Below, in pieces: positions 8,629 through 17,217 of a DNA stretch of 64,000 nucleotides. The translations under genes were made by a program, and so were the position numbers. Where the stretch lies: the NCBI GenBank assembly GCA_937898625.1, contig CALEJF010000006.1, forward strand, positions 1-64,000, read 5' to 3'. The notes below the pieces were generated by a model. That model ran no database searches. It saw only the letters and a program-made list of their open reading frames with translations, and was not told where the DNA came from. Every line of letters begins with the position of its first letter. The stretch's first letter is position 1. The DNA comes from an uncultured Clostridia bacterium. Its GTDB lineage: Bacteria; Bacillota; Clostridia; Oscillospirales; Acutalibacteraceae.

Positions 8629-10830
8629 ATGAAAAAGTGTCTTGCGTTGGCTTTGGCGATTATTATTGCTTTATCAGTTTTTTCTTTTGGTGTTTTGGCC
8701 GGCACTAGCGGGAAATACACATATGAAGTTGTTTCCGAAGCGGAAAAAACTTGTGTAATTACAAAATACAAAGGAACCGAGAGGAATTTAACCATACCTT
8801 CTACCCTTAATGGATATACTGTTGTAGAAATAGGTCCTTACGCATTTTTTGATACGGAAGCATCAAGCGGAAACAAGGATTTAAGAAGTGTTGCAATTCC
8901 ATCAAGCGTTAAGAAAATCGGTAGATTTGCGTTCAACCTTTGCCCTGGACTTAATACAGTAACTCTCGTTGATGGTATAAATGTTATTGAGGAAGGTGCA
9001 TTCTTCAATTGTCAGAACCTTGCGAAAATCAATTTGCCGGACTCAATAACATATATTGGAAGAAATATTCTTCACGACACAAAAGTTATGCCTTTGTTGG
9101 ACCAGTATGAGAGAGAAGACCCTCAATTACCCGCAACAGAACCAATTTTTGATATGACGGGCTGGACAAATGGTGCTCTTTATATAGGCAAACACCTTAT
9201 GGCAGTAGACCTTACAAAATCAGGTAGTTTTTCTGTTAAAGACGGAACAAAAACTATTGCAGGTGAGGCTTTTTATTGGTGTGATAAGCTTACAAGTATT
9301 TCTATTCCTAATAGCGTAGTTTCAATAGGCGAATACGCTTTCTATAATTGTAAAGGGCTTAAATCTTTATCTCTTCCCGATAGTGTTACAGTAATCGGAC
9401 AATCAGCGTTTAATCTCTGTGAAAAACTTCAGACAATAAATATCCCGTCAAAGGTTAAAGAAATTGGCGATTGGGCATTTTCAGGCTGTAAGGCATTGAA
9501 GAGTGTTACAATTCCTTCAAACATAAAGAGAATTGGCACAGGTGCTTATTGTGCATGTACTTCTTTGGAATCAGTTAAAATCAGCAGTGGTGTTGAAGAG
9601 ATTGGTAAGGCAGCATTTTACGGATGCATGGCACTTTCAAGTGTTTCTGTTGCCGACAGCGTAAAATCAATCGGGCAGAGCGCTTTTGTATCAACAAAAT
9701 TCTATAACACAAGTGGAAACTGGAAGAATAATGCTCTTTATGCAGGAAATCACCTTATTGGAGTAAAGGCATCTGTTTCCGGCTCATATTCTGTTCCCGG
9801 AGGAACAAAGGCAATTGCCGAAGATGCTCTCGCACAATGCGTAAAAGTAACGGATATTTATATCCCAAGTAGTGTAACAGGAATCAGTAACGGCACATTT
9901 AAGACTTGTACTTCCCTTAAAAACATCTCTGTTGCAGGGGATAACGGAAATTATTCTGCACAAAGTGGTGTCTTATATAGTAAGGACTCAAGCAAACTCA
10001 TTTGTTGTCCTGCTTCAAATTCGGCATCTACTATGACTATGTCAGATAGTGTAAAAGCTATTGCCGATTATGCTTTCTACGGAAACAAAAACCTTGTAAA
10101 TGTTAAGCTTTCAAAGAACTTGAACGCAATAGGTGAATATGCTTTTTATGATTGCAACAGCCTTAGTTCTATTGAAGTTCCCGAAAGTGTAAAATCCATC
10201 GGAGAATGGGCTTTTGCTGCATCAGAAAAGCTTACGGTGTATGTTCATTCCGGTAGTTATGCAGAGGAATATGCAAAGGAAAATCAAGTGAAATATGATT
10301 ACTTGGGCATTACACTTAAAGATACTGCAAATGGTGTAGTTGTTGCCACAGAAACAAAAGGGATACTTCCAACAGACGGTAAACTTAATGTTAAGGTTTC
10401 AGAGCACAGTGACGGAAGTTTATATTCAATCAATGTCACAAGTGGAGGGGCAACGGTTTCTCCTAACGGAAATGTTACTGTAAAGATTTCTGTGCCAAGC
10501 GGAATGAGTGCAGACTCTTGCAAGGTTTATCTCGTTTCAGGCGATGATTATACTTATATGAATGCGTATGCCGAGGACGGATATTTAGTATTCAACACCT
10601 CAAAACTTGGAGATTTCCTTGTTACAACAAAGTTGTTGACAACTCTTGTAGGTGACGCCAACGGAGATGGACGGATTACCGCTATTGATGCTCGTATAGT
10701 GTTGCAGATTGCAGCAGGAACAAAAACAGTGTCAAATGAAGAAATAGCATTGTTGGATGTTTCAGGTGATGGAAAGATTACAGCCATTGATGCAAGAAGA
10801 TTGCTTAAAATCGCAGCAGGCGGAATATAA
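8629..10830 (+). CDS. secreted BspA-type leucine-rich-repeat protein with C-terminal dockerin
   Basis: Large extracellular protein (733 residues). Residues 1-24 are a signal peptide. From about 45 to 545 there are many BspA/TpLRR-type repeats of about 23 residues with the pattern AFxxCxxLxxVxIPxSVxxIG, in two or three blocks separated by repeat-poor stretches. A beta-rich linker follows (about 560-670). The C-terminus (about 674-733) is a two-loop dockerin with DANGDGRITAIDARIVL and DVSGDGKITAIDARRLL. BspA-type repeats often bind host or matrix proteins. The dockerin implies docking on a cohesin scaffold such as the one at 62372. It is transcribed alone from its own promoter to its own terminator. 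Confidence 0.93.
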   Translation: MKKCLALALAIIIALSVFSFGVLAGTSGKYTYEVVSEAEKTCVITKYKGTERNLTIPSTLNGYTVVEIGPYAFFDTEASSGNKDLRSVAIPSSVKKIGRFAFNLCPGLNTVTLVDGINVIEEGAFFNCQNLAKINLPDSITYIGRNILHDTKVMPLLDQYEREDPQLPATEPIFDMTGWTNGALYIGKHLMAVDLTKSGSFSVKDGTKTIAGEAFYWCDKLTSISIPNSVVSIGEYAFYNCKGLKSLSLPDSVTVIGQSAFNLCEKLQTINIPSKVKEIGDWAFSGCKALKSVTIPSNIKRIGTGAYCACTSLESVKISSGVEEIGKAAFYGCMALSSVSVADSVKSIGQSAFVSTKFYNTSGNWKNNALYAGNHLIGVKASVSGSYSVPGGTKAIAEDALAQCVKVTDIYIPSSVTGISNGTFKTCTSLKNISVAGDNGNYSAQSGVLYSKDSSKLICCPASNSASTMTMSDSVKAIADYAFYGNKNLVNVKLSKNLNAIGEYAFYDCNSLSSIEVPESVKSIGEWAFAASEKLTVYVHSGSYAEEYAKENQVKYDYLGITLKDTANGVVVATETKGILPTDGKLNVKVSEHSDGSLYSINVTSGGATVSPNGNVTVKISVPSGMSADSCKVYLVSGDDYTYMNAYAEDGYLVFNTSKLGDFLVTTKLLTTLVGDANGDGRITAIDARIVLQIAAGTKTVSNEEIALLDVSGDGKITAIDARRLLKIAAGGI

Positions 10831-10848
10831 TTGAAAAAATCCATAAAG

Positions 10849-10884
10849 AAAGACCTTGCAGAATTTTCTGCAAGGTCTTTTGTT
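10849..10884. terminator. bidirectional terminator between convergent genes
   Basis: A long near-perfect hairpin: AAAGACCTTGCAGAA pairs with TTCTGCAAGGTCTTT over a two-base loop. A-tracts on one side and T-tracts on the other let it serve both the LRR-dockerin gene and the minus-strand phosphatase gene. Confidence 0.9.
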
Positions 10885-10890
10885 TAAGTA

Positions 10891-11613
10891 TTATAAAATG
10901 TCTTCGTTGTTTATAACCTTTAAAGGTGTTTCTTCAAGACATAAACGAATATCATCTTCTGTTATTTCTTCAGGTAAATCCTCAAGCTTTTCACTTAAAC
11001 GAGAATGACGATATATGGGGTCGTGGGCATCACTTGCTATGAGAGTAGCAAAATTTCGCTTTATGAAATCAAGAGCCATATTCTGCGGTTCGGGTCCGTT
11101 TTTGCCACGCAGACTGTCAATATTAACCTGAAAAAGAATAGGACGGTCAAGAAGCTCATCAACAAGGGAATAATCTCTGTGGAATTCAAGATAACGCTCG
11201 GGATGTGCAAGAATAGGCGTATATCCTCTGTCAAGAAGCTCGTCAAACCACATTGGAACATTGTCCGTACGGAAAGGGCCAAGGGGCATTTCGCAGAGCA
11301 TATATCTTGAATGATTGATTGTTAAATCATCAAGATTATCTGCGGCAAAAATTTTATTTGAAAGGAAAAGCTCTGCTCCCGAAAGTATTTTAAGAGGAAT
11401 ATCCTCTTCAGTTAATGCATCAGCAAGGATTTCAACTTTTCTGTCTCGCTCTTTTATAAATTCGTGGAGATGTTTAAAATCAAAAAAGTGTGGCGTGAGA
11501 ACCAATGTGTCACATCCGTTTTCATATGCATCACGGCACATTTCAATGGACTCTTCAAGGTTCTGGGCACCATCATCAATGCCATATAGAATGTGACTAT
11601 GAATGTCTATCAC
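10891..11613 (-). CDS. CpsB/YwqE-type protein-tyrosine phosphatase
   Basis: PHP-fold, metal-dependent protein-tyrosine phosphatase of the CpsB/CapC family, which usually controls the tyrosine kinase of capsule export. The PHP motifs are visible: DIHSHIL at 3-9, LTPHFFD near 40-46, LAHPERYLEF near 139-148 and IASDAHD near 194-200. The length of 240 residues is typical. No capsule kinase or polymerase lies in this window. It overlaps the exporter gene at 11610 by 4 bases (ATGA), so the two are translationally coupled. Confidence 0.92.
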   Translation of the reverse strand: MIDIHSHILYGIDDGAQNLEESIEMCRDAYENGCDTLVLTPHFFDFKHLHEFIKERDRKVEILADALTEEDIPLKILSGAELFLSNKIFAADNLDDLTINHSRYMLCEMPLGPFRTDNVPMWFDELLDRGYTPILAHPERYLEFHRDYSLVDELLDRPILFQVNIDSLRGKNGPEPQNMALDFIKRNFATLIASDAHDPIYRHSRLSEKLEDLPEEITEDDIRLCLEETPLKVINNEDIL

Positions 11614-12767
11614 TTTACATCATCTCCTTTGGTTTCAGTTTCTTCTGAGTAGTGAAAAATATGAATTATTCCCTCGTCATTCAGTATTTTAAGCATAACA
11701 ATTGTAAGTGGGAGAATAAAAATGCCGATAACACCAAAAATCTGTGAGCCAAGGAACATCGCTGTAATTGTAAGGAATGCCGGGAGTCCTAGCTGGTTTG
11801 CAACGAGTTTAGGTTCAATAATTTGTCGGATAACTGTAATGCAAGCATAGATTACGAAAAGTCCGATTGCCAAGGGGTAATTACCGGTGAAAAGATTATA
11901 TACTGCCCAAGGAATAACAATAGTGCCCGTACCTAAAACAGGAACAATATCCACAACTGCAGTAAGGGCTGCAATTATGAGGATGTATCCGCTATTATAT
12001 ATTCCTAAAATCTTCAAGATGAATAATCCGATACATAATTCTGTAAATGTAACGCTTATGATTAAACCATATGCCTTGGCATATTTCCCAAGGGCAGGAA
12101 TCAAAAGTCTTTTTGAACGAATAATTTTTTCTCTTGTTTCTTCACGGAAAAGACCTAATACCAATTTTTTAAATGTTCCAAAATCCGCAGTAATAAAGCA
12201 ACAAGTAATAATGCTTATAACAACGGAAACCAAGGTGGTTGGTATCTGTTTTGCGGTGTTCCACACGCCCAAAAGAGGGGTGGAAAGAACAGAAAAATCA
12301 AAATCAGGCATTGTGATTGATGCTGTACCACTTACAAGGGAATCAAGTTTTTCGGTAATAAAGTTTATGGCAGGAGCAGCTATTTTGTCGGGAAGAATTG
12401 AAATAAGGCTTACAATATAACTCTCGATTTCGGAAACAAAAGAGGGCAAGTCCTCAACTTTGATTACAAGATATTGAAAGAAACCTTTAAGTTCTGAAAA
12501 CAACCAGACAAGTAAAAGAACCACAACCGAAACCAAAGCAACAAAAGTTAATAAAACTGTTATGGCAGAAACAGGGCCCTTTTTAAGAGGTGTTTTTCGG
12601 CAAATAAAGTTTACCGGTCTTTGTAAAATATATGCAACAATAACCGCGGCTATAATTGGCAATATTGCCCCAAAAACATATTTAAAGAATAAATAAAAGA
12701 GAGCAATAACAACGGCAATATACGCAATATTAATTATAAAATTTTTCTTTTTTTCAATTCCTGTCAT
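11610..12767 (-). CDS. AI-2E family transporter (YtvI/PerM-like)
   Basis: Integral membrane protein of 385 residues with about seven or eight hydrophobic segments. It has the AI-2E exporter pattern: two N-terminal helices (about 12-50 and 68-95), a soluble central part, then the conserved VDIVPVLGTGTIVIPW and IIEPKLVANQLGLP motifs in the C-terminal half. The family includes AI-2 exporters and Na+(Li+)/H+ antiporters, so the transported species is not known. It is first in a two-gene minus-strand operon with the tyrosine phosphatase. Confidence 0.88.
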   Translation of the reverse strand: MTGIEKKKNFIINIAYIAVVIALFYLFFKYVFGAILPIIAAVIVAYILQRPVNFICRKTPLKKGPVSAITVLLTFVALVSVVVLLLVWLFSELKGFFQYLVIKVEDLPSFVSEIESYIVSLISILPDKIAAPAINFITEKLDSLVSGTASITMPDFDFSVLSTPLLGVWNTAKQIPTTLVSVVISIITCCFITADFGTFKKLVLGLFREETREKIIRSKRLLIPALGKYAKAYGLIISVTFTELCIGLFILKILGIYNSGYILIIAALTAVVDIVPVLGTGTIVIPWAVYNLFTGNYPLAIGLFVIYACITVIRQIIEPKLVANQLGLPAFLTITAMFLGSQIFGVIGIFILPLTIVMLKILNDEGIIHIFHYSEETETKGDDVK

Positions 12768-12800
12768 AAATGATTCTCCAAATCAAACATATATATTAAT

Positions 12801-12829
12801 ATAATAAACCATTTTGCAACAAGTATCAA
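12801..12829 (-). promoter_or_regulatory. candidate promoter for AI-2E/phosphatase operon
   Basis: On the minus strand TTGATA (12829-12824) is followed after 17 bases by TATTAT (12806-12801), 34 bases before the start codon. The rest of 12830-12999 is very AT-rich and must hold the divergent hom promoter, which could not be placed. Confidence 0.5.
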
Positions 12830-12999
12830 TGTAAAAAATGCATTTTATGTAAATTTTTCTAAAAATTTAGCAAAAAATATTTGCAAATATATAGCAAATT
12901 ACTCTTTATTATATTAGATTTTTGTGATAGAATATTTGAAAGTATATTAAAATGCTTGATTATACCTTTTTTTCATAAAAGCAAGGATGTGAATTCTTA

Positions 13000-14238
13000 A
13001 TGTATGTTGCAGTAATGGGCTATGGTACTGTTGGTTCAGGTGTAGTAGAGGTTCTTACAAAAAACCACGACAGTATTGTAAAAAGAAGCACACAGAAAGA
13101 AATGGAAGTTAAATATATTCTCGATTTGAGAGATTTTCCAGGAGACCCTCACGAGGATAAAATGATAAAGGATTTTAACATTATTCTCAATGACGATGAT
13201 GTTAAAGTTGTAGTTGAAACAATGGGTGGACTTCACCCTGCTTACGAGTTTGTTTCTTCTTGCCTTAAGGCAGGTAAGAGTGTTGTAACATCAAATAAAG
13301 AGCTTGTTGCAGCAAAGGGATGTGAACTTTTACAGTTTGCTCAGGAAAATAATGTAAATTTTTTGTTTGAGGCATCTGTTGGTGGCGGTATTCCGATTAT
13401 CCGTCCCATTTCACAGTGTCTTGCAGCAAACGAGATTGATGAAATCGCAGGTATCTTGAATGGTACAACAAACTTTATTCTTACAATGATGATTGAAAAG
13501 AATATGAGTTTTGAAGATGCTTTAAAACTTGCTCAAGATAACGGATACGCAGAAAAAGACCCGACAGCAGATGTTGAAGGTCACGATGCTTGCAGAAAAA
13601 TTTGTATTCTTGCATCTCTCTGCTTTGGCAAACATGTTTATCCTGATTCAGTTTATACAGAAGGAATTACAAAAATTACGCTTGATGATGTTGCATATAT
13701 CGGTGCATTCGGTGGTGTAATTAAACTTCTTGGTCGTGCTAAGAGAATGGATGACGGCAAAATTTTTGCTATCGTTTCTCCAGCAATCGTAATGAATGGC
13801 AGTCAGTTGGCATCTGTAAATGATGTTTTCAACGCAATTCTTGTCCGTGGCGATGCAACAGGTGACGTTGTATTCTACGGTAAGGGTGCAGGTAAACTTC
13901 CGACGGCATCAGCAGTTGTTGCCGATGTTATTGACTGTGCAAGAAATATGGACAGAAAGAAGCCTATCGGCTGGGGTGAAGCAGAAGAGAATTATGTTGT
14001 TGACTACAAGTCAGCGGTTAATCCTCTTTACATCCGTGCCGAGGTTACAGATAAAGCAAACGCATTACAGGATGTTGTTGCTACTATCGGCAAAGTTCAG
14101 GTGCTTGAATTTGCAGGTTGTAAGTCAAGTGAACTTGCATTTGTAACATCTGCTATGGCAGAGGGTGAACTTACAGAAAAGCTTAATGCTATTTCTTCAA
14201 TCAGCATAAAATCTCTTATTAGAGTTACTGATTATTAA
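13000..14238 (+). CDS. hom: homoserine dehydrogenase
   Basis: NAD(P)-dependent reduction of aspartate semialdehyde to homoserine on the threonine/methionine branch. The Rossmann motif GYGTVGSGV is at 7-15. The catalytic-domain signatures EASVGGGIPIIRP (near 126), LNGTTNFIL (near 149) and GYAEKDPTADVEGHDACRK (near 180-198) are intact. Residues from about 340 form a C-terminal ACT-like domain for allosteric feedback. The length of 412 residues is usual. Aspartate kinase follows after 33 bases, so the two are probably one operon. Confidence 0.97.
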   Translation: MYVAVMGYGTVGSGVVEVLTKNHDSIVKRSTQKEMEVKYILDLRDFPGDPHEDKMIKDFNIILNDDDVKVVVETMGGLHPAYEFVSSCLKAGKSVVTSNKELVAAKGCELLQFAQENNVNFLFEASVGGGIPIIRPISQCLAANEIDEIAGILNGTTNFILTMMIEKNMSFEDALKLAQDNGYAEKDPTADVEGHDACRKICILASLCFGKHVYPDSVYTEGITKITLDDVAYIGAFGGVIKLLGRAKRMDDGKIFAIVSPAIVMNGSQLASVNDVFNAILVRGDATGDVVFYGKGAGKLPTASAVVADVIDCARNMDRKKPIGWGEAEENYVVDYKSAVNPLYIRAEVTDKANALQDVVATIGKVQVLEFAGCKSSELAFVTSAMAEGELTEKLNAISSISIKSLIRVTDY

Positions 14239-14271
14239 TAAACAGTATTTATTCCATTTAGGAGGACATAT

Positions 14272-15480
14272 ATGGGACTTATAGTTCAGAAATTCGGCGG
14301 TTCAAGTGTTCGTGACGCCGAAAGAGTTATGAATGTTGCCCAGATTGTTACTGATACTTATCGTGCAGGTAATGATGTTGTGGTTGTAGTATCAGCACAG
14401 GGTGACACAACAGATGATTTAATTGAAAAGGCTTATGAAATTAACTCTAAGCCATCAAAAAGAGAAATGGATATGCTTATGGCATCCGGCGAGCAGATTT
14501 CAATAGCACTTCTTGCTATGGCAATTGAAAAATTAGGTTGTCCTGCTGTTTCACTTCTCGGTTGGCAGGCAGGTTTTAACACAAGCTCTGCTTACGGTAT
14601 GGCAAGAATTAAGAATGTTAAAACAGACAGACTCCGTTCTGAAATTGACCGTCATAACATTGTTGTTGTGGCAGGTTTCCAGGGACTTAACAAATATGAC
14701 GACTTGACAACTCTCGGTCGTGGTGGCTCTGATACAAGTGCTGTTGCTATTGCTGCTGCTCTTCGTGCAGACCGTTGCCAGATTTTCACTGATGTTGAAG
14801 GTGTTTACACAGCAGACCCAAGAAAAGTTGAAAATGCAAAGAAATTGCAGGAAATCACTTATGATGAAATGCTTGAGCTTGCAACTCTTGGTGCACAGGT
14901 ATTAAACAACCGTTCAGTTGAAATGGCTAAAAAGTATAATGTTGAATTAGAGGTTCTTTCAAGCCTTAAACGAGTTCCCGGTACAATTGTTAAGGAGGTT
15001 ACCAAAATGGAAAAAATGCTCATTAGAGGTGTTACAAAAGATACAGATGTAGCACGTATTTCAGTTACAAAAATCCCAAACACACCAGGTGTTGCTTTTA
15101 AACTTTTCGATGTTCTTGCAAAACATAAGATTAATGTTGATATTATTTTACAGTCAATCGGTCGTGAAAGCACAAAAGACATTACCTTTACTGTTTCAAA
15201 GAGTAATGCTGAAGAAACACTTGAATGTGTAAAGAAAGTATTTGACATTGAAGATAAGGACATTGTTTGTGATACATCAGTTGCTAAAATTTCAATTGTC
15301 GGTGCAGGTATGGAATCACATCCCGGTACTGCATCAAAAATGTTTGAAGCTCTCTATGAAAGAGACATCAACATTGATATGATTGCAACAAGCGAAATTA
15401 AAATTTCAGTTCTTATTAACCTTGAGGATGCTGACCGTGCAGTTAGCGCTATCCACAAGGCATTCTTCCCTGCAGAATAA
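14272..15480 (+). CDS. lysC: aspartate kinase
   Basis: Phosphorylates aspartate at the entry to the lysine/threonine/methionine pathway. The kinase signature KFGGSSV is at 6-12, GRGGSDTSAVA near 149-159 and FTDVEGVYTADPR near 172-184. Two C-terminal ACT domains (about 260-400) give feedback control; which amino acid binds cannot be told. The 402 residues fit the standalone Firmicutes form. GGAGG lies upstream of the start. An internal start for a regulatory-subunit form, as in B. subtilis LysC, is possible near 15007, where GGAGG precedes an ATG. Confidence 0.97.
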   Translation: MGLIVQKFGGSSVRDAERVMNVAQIVTDTYRAGNDVVVVVSAQGDTTDDLIEKAYEINSKPSKREMDMLMASGEQISIALLAMAIEKLGCPAVSLLGWQAGFNTSSAYGMARIKNVKTDRLRSEIDRHNIVVVAGFQGLNKYDDLTTLGRGGSDTSAVAIAAALRADRCQIFTDVEGVYTADPRKVENAKKLQEITYDEMLELATLGAQVLNNRSVEMAKKYNVELEVLSSLKRVPGTIVKEVTKMEKMLIRGVTKDTDVARISVTKIPNTPGVAFKLFDVLAKHKINVDIILQSIGRESTKDITFTVSKSNAEETLECVKKVFDIEDKDIVCDTSVAKISIVGAGMESHPGTASKMFEALYERDINIDMIATSEIKISVLINLEDADRAVSAIHKAFFPAE

Positions 15481-15500
15481 AGTGTAATCACTAATTCAAG

Positions 15501-15617
15501 CGAGGGTAAATGTCTTGACGGATAAATTTCCCGTATTCCGTCCCAAAATCCTCGTTAATACACAAAGTATTGCCTGCGGTTTTGAAACAGAATACGAAAA
15601 TTTTCTCTCGTCAATAC
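15501..15617 (+). promoter_or_regulatory. candidate structured leader RNA upstream of guaB
   Basis: The 258-base gap between lysC and guaB can fold. CGAGG (15501) pairs with CCTCG (15550), and inside it GACGGA (15517) pairs with TCCGTC (15537). Further on, GTATTG (15567) pairs with CAATAC (15612) around ACGA/TCGT. A terminator-like hairpin follows before guaB. No known riboswitch class was recognised. Confidence 0.35.
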
Positions 15618-15667
15618 AAAATACCACGCTTAAATCAGCGATTACTAAAAGGCGAAAAATTAGATGG

Positions 15668-15699
15668 AGAGAGACCCTTAGGTGTTTCTCTCTATTTTA
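15668..15699 (+). terminator. terminator-like hairpin (possible attenuator) before guaB
   Basis: AGAGAGA at 15668-15674 pairs with TCTCTCT at 15687-15693, with a possible inner ACC/GGT pairing, followed by ATTTTAT. It lies about 40 bases upstream of the guaB start. It either ends the hom-lysC transcript or attenuates guaB. Confidence 0.5.
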
Positions 15700-15738
15700 T
15701 AAAGTTATAAACAAAATTAAAGTGAAGGAGATATAAAA

Positions 15739-17199
15739 ATGACAGATAAGTTTGTAAAAGAAGGACTTACCTTTGATGATGTGCTTCTCATTCCTGCAGA
15801 AAGTGATGTTCTTCCAAGTGATGTTGACATTTCAACTCAGCTTACAAAAACTATTAAATTGAATACACCTGTACTCACAGCAGCTATGGATACAGTTACT
15901 GAAAGTAATATGGCTATTGCTATCGCTCGTGAAGGTGGTATCGGTATTATCCATAAGAATATGTCAATTGAGGCTCAAAAGGCACAGGTTGACAAGGTTA
16001 AGAGAAGTGAAAACGGTGTTATCAATAACCCATTCTTCTTATCTCCTGAAAACACAGTTCAGGAAGCAGATAATCTTATGCATCGTTATAAGATTTCAGG
16101 TGTTCCTGTATGTGACGAAAACGGCAAACTTGTTGGTATCCTTACAAACCGTGATATGAGATTTATTGCTGATTACAGCGGAAAAATCAAAGATTATATG
16201 ACAAGCGAAGGTCTTGTTACTGCTCCTGTTGGTACAAATCACGATGAAGCAAAGAAAATTCTTATGAAACATAAGATTGAAAAACTTCCTTTAGTTGATG
16301 AAGCAGGTTTCCTTAAAGGTCTTATCACAATTAAGGATATTGAAAAAGCAGTTAAATATCCAAATTCTGCTCGTGATTCAATGGGTCGTCTTCTTTGTGG
16401 TGCTGCTGTTGGTGCTACTGCAGATGTGCTTGACAGAGTTGCTGCTCTTGTTGAAGCAGGTGTTGATATGATTACTCTTGACTCTGCACACGGACACAGC
16501 CACGGAATTATCAATGCTGTTGCTAAAGTTAAGGCAGCATATCCTGACCTTCCTCTTATTGGTGGTAATATTGCAACTGCAGAGGCTACAAAGGCTCTTA
16601 TTGATGCAGGCGCAGACTGTGTTAAGGTTGGTATAGGCCCTGGTTCTATTTGTACAACTCGTGTTGTTGCAGGTATTGGTGTTCCACAAATTACAGCAGT
16701 TTATGATTCAGCAAATGAGGCTACAAAGCACGGTATTACAGTAATTGCTGACGGTGGTATCAAATATTCAGGTGAAATCGTTAAGGCTATCGCTGCAGGT
16801 GCTTCCGCTATTATGGTTGGTTCACTTGTTGCAGGTTGTGAAGAATCACCGGGAGAGAGCGAAATCTATCAAGGTCGTCAGTTCAAGGTTTATCGTGGTA
16901 TGGGTAGTATTGCTGCTATGAACAATGGTTCAAAGGACAGATACTTCCAGGCAAACAACAAGAAACTTGTTCCGGAAGGCGTTGAAGGTCGTGTGCCTTA
17001 CAAGGGACTCCTTTCAGATACAATTTATCAGCTTATGGGTGGTCTTAAAGCAGGTATGGGTTACTGCGGTTGTGCAACAATCGAAGAACTTAAAACAAAG
17101 ACAAAGTTCATCAGAATTACAAACGCAGGTCTTAAAGAAAGCCATCCACATGACGTTTATATCACAAAAGAAGCTCCTAACTATTCAGGAAATATCTAA
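15739..17199 (+). CDS. guaB: IMP dehydrogenase
   Basis: NAD-dependent oxidation of IMP to XMP, the committed step of GMP synthesis. The TIM barrel is interrupted by a CBS-domain pair (about 95-205). The catalytic loop GPGSICTTRVVAG (near 299-311) contains the active Cys. The flap region has GMGSIAAM and the C-terminal half has RVPYKG. The length of 486 residues is standard. GAAGGAG precedes the start. glyA follows after 18 bases, so the two genes are co-transcribed. Confidence 0.98.
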   Translation: MTDKFVKEGLTFDDVLLIPAESDVLPSDVDISTQLTKTIKLNTPVLTAAMDTVTESNMAIAIAREGGIGIIHKNMSIEAQKAQVDKVKRSENGVINNPFFLSPENTVQEADNLMHRYKISGVPVCDENGKLVGILTNRDMRFIADYSGKIKDYMTSEGLVTAPVGTNHDEAKKILMKHKIEKLPLVDEAGFLKGLITIKDIEKAVKYPNSARDSMGRLLCGAAVGATADVLDRVAALVEAGVDMITLDSAHGHSHGIINAVAKVKAAYPDLPLIGGNIATAEATKALIDAGADCVKVGIGPGSICTTRVVAGIGVPQITAVYDSANEATKHGITVIADGGIKYSGEIVKAIAAGASAIMVGSLVAGCEESPGESEIYQGRQFKVYRGMGSIAAMNNGSKDRYFQANNKKLVPEGVEGRVPYKGLLSDTIYQLMGGLKAGMGYCGCATIEELKTKTKFIRITNAGLKESHPHDVYITKEAPNYSGNI

Positions 17200-17217
17200 T
17201 TTAAGGAATTATAGATT

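Noticed and set aside
8179..10830. Classical cellulosome gene cluster
   Set aside because: No catalytic glycosidase with a dockerin occurs here, and the GH18-like and esterase proteins have none.
15515..15736. 73-codon open frame between lysC and guaB
   Set aside because: No ribosome site at its start, no recognisable features, and it runs through the hairpins of the leader.
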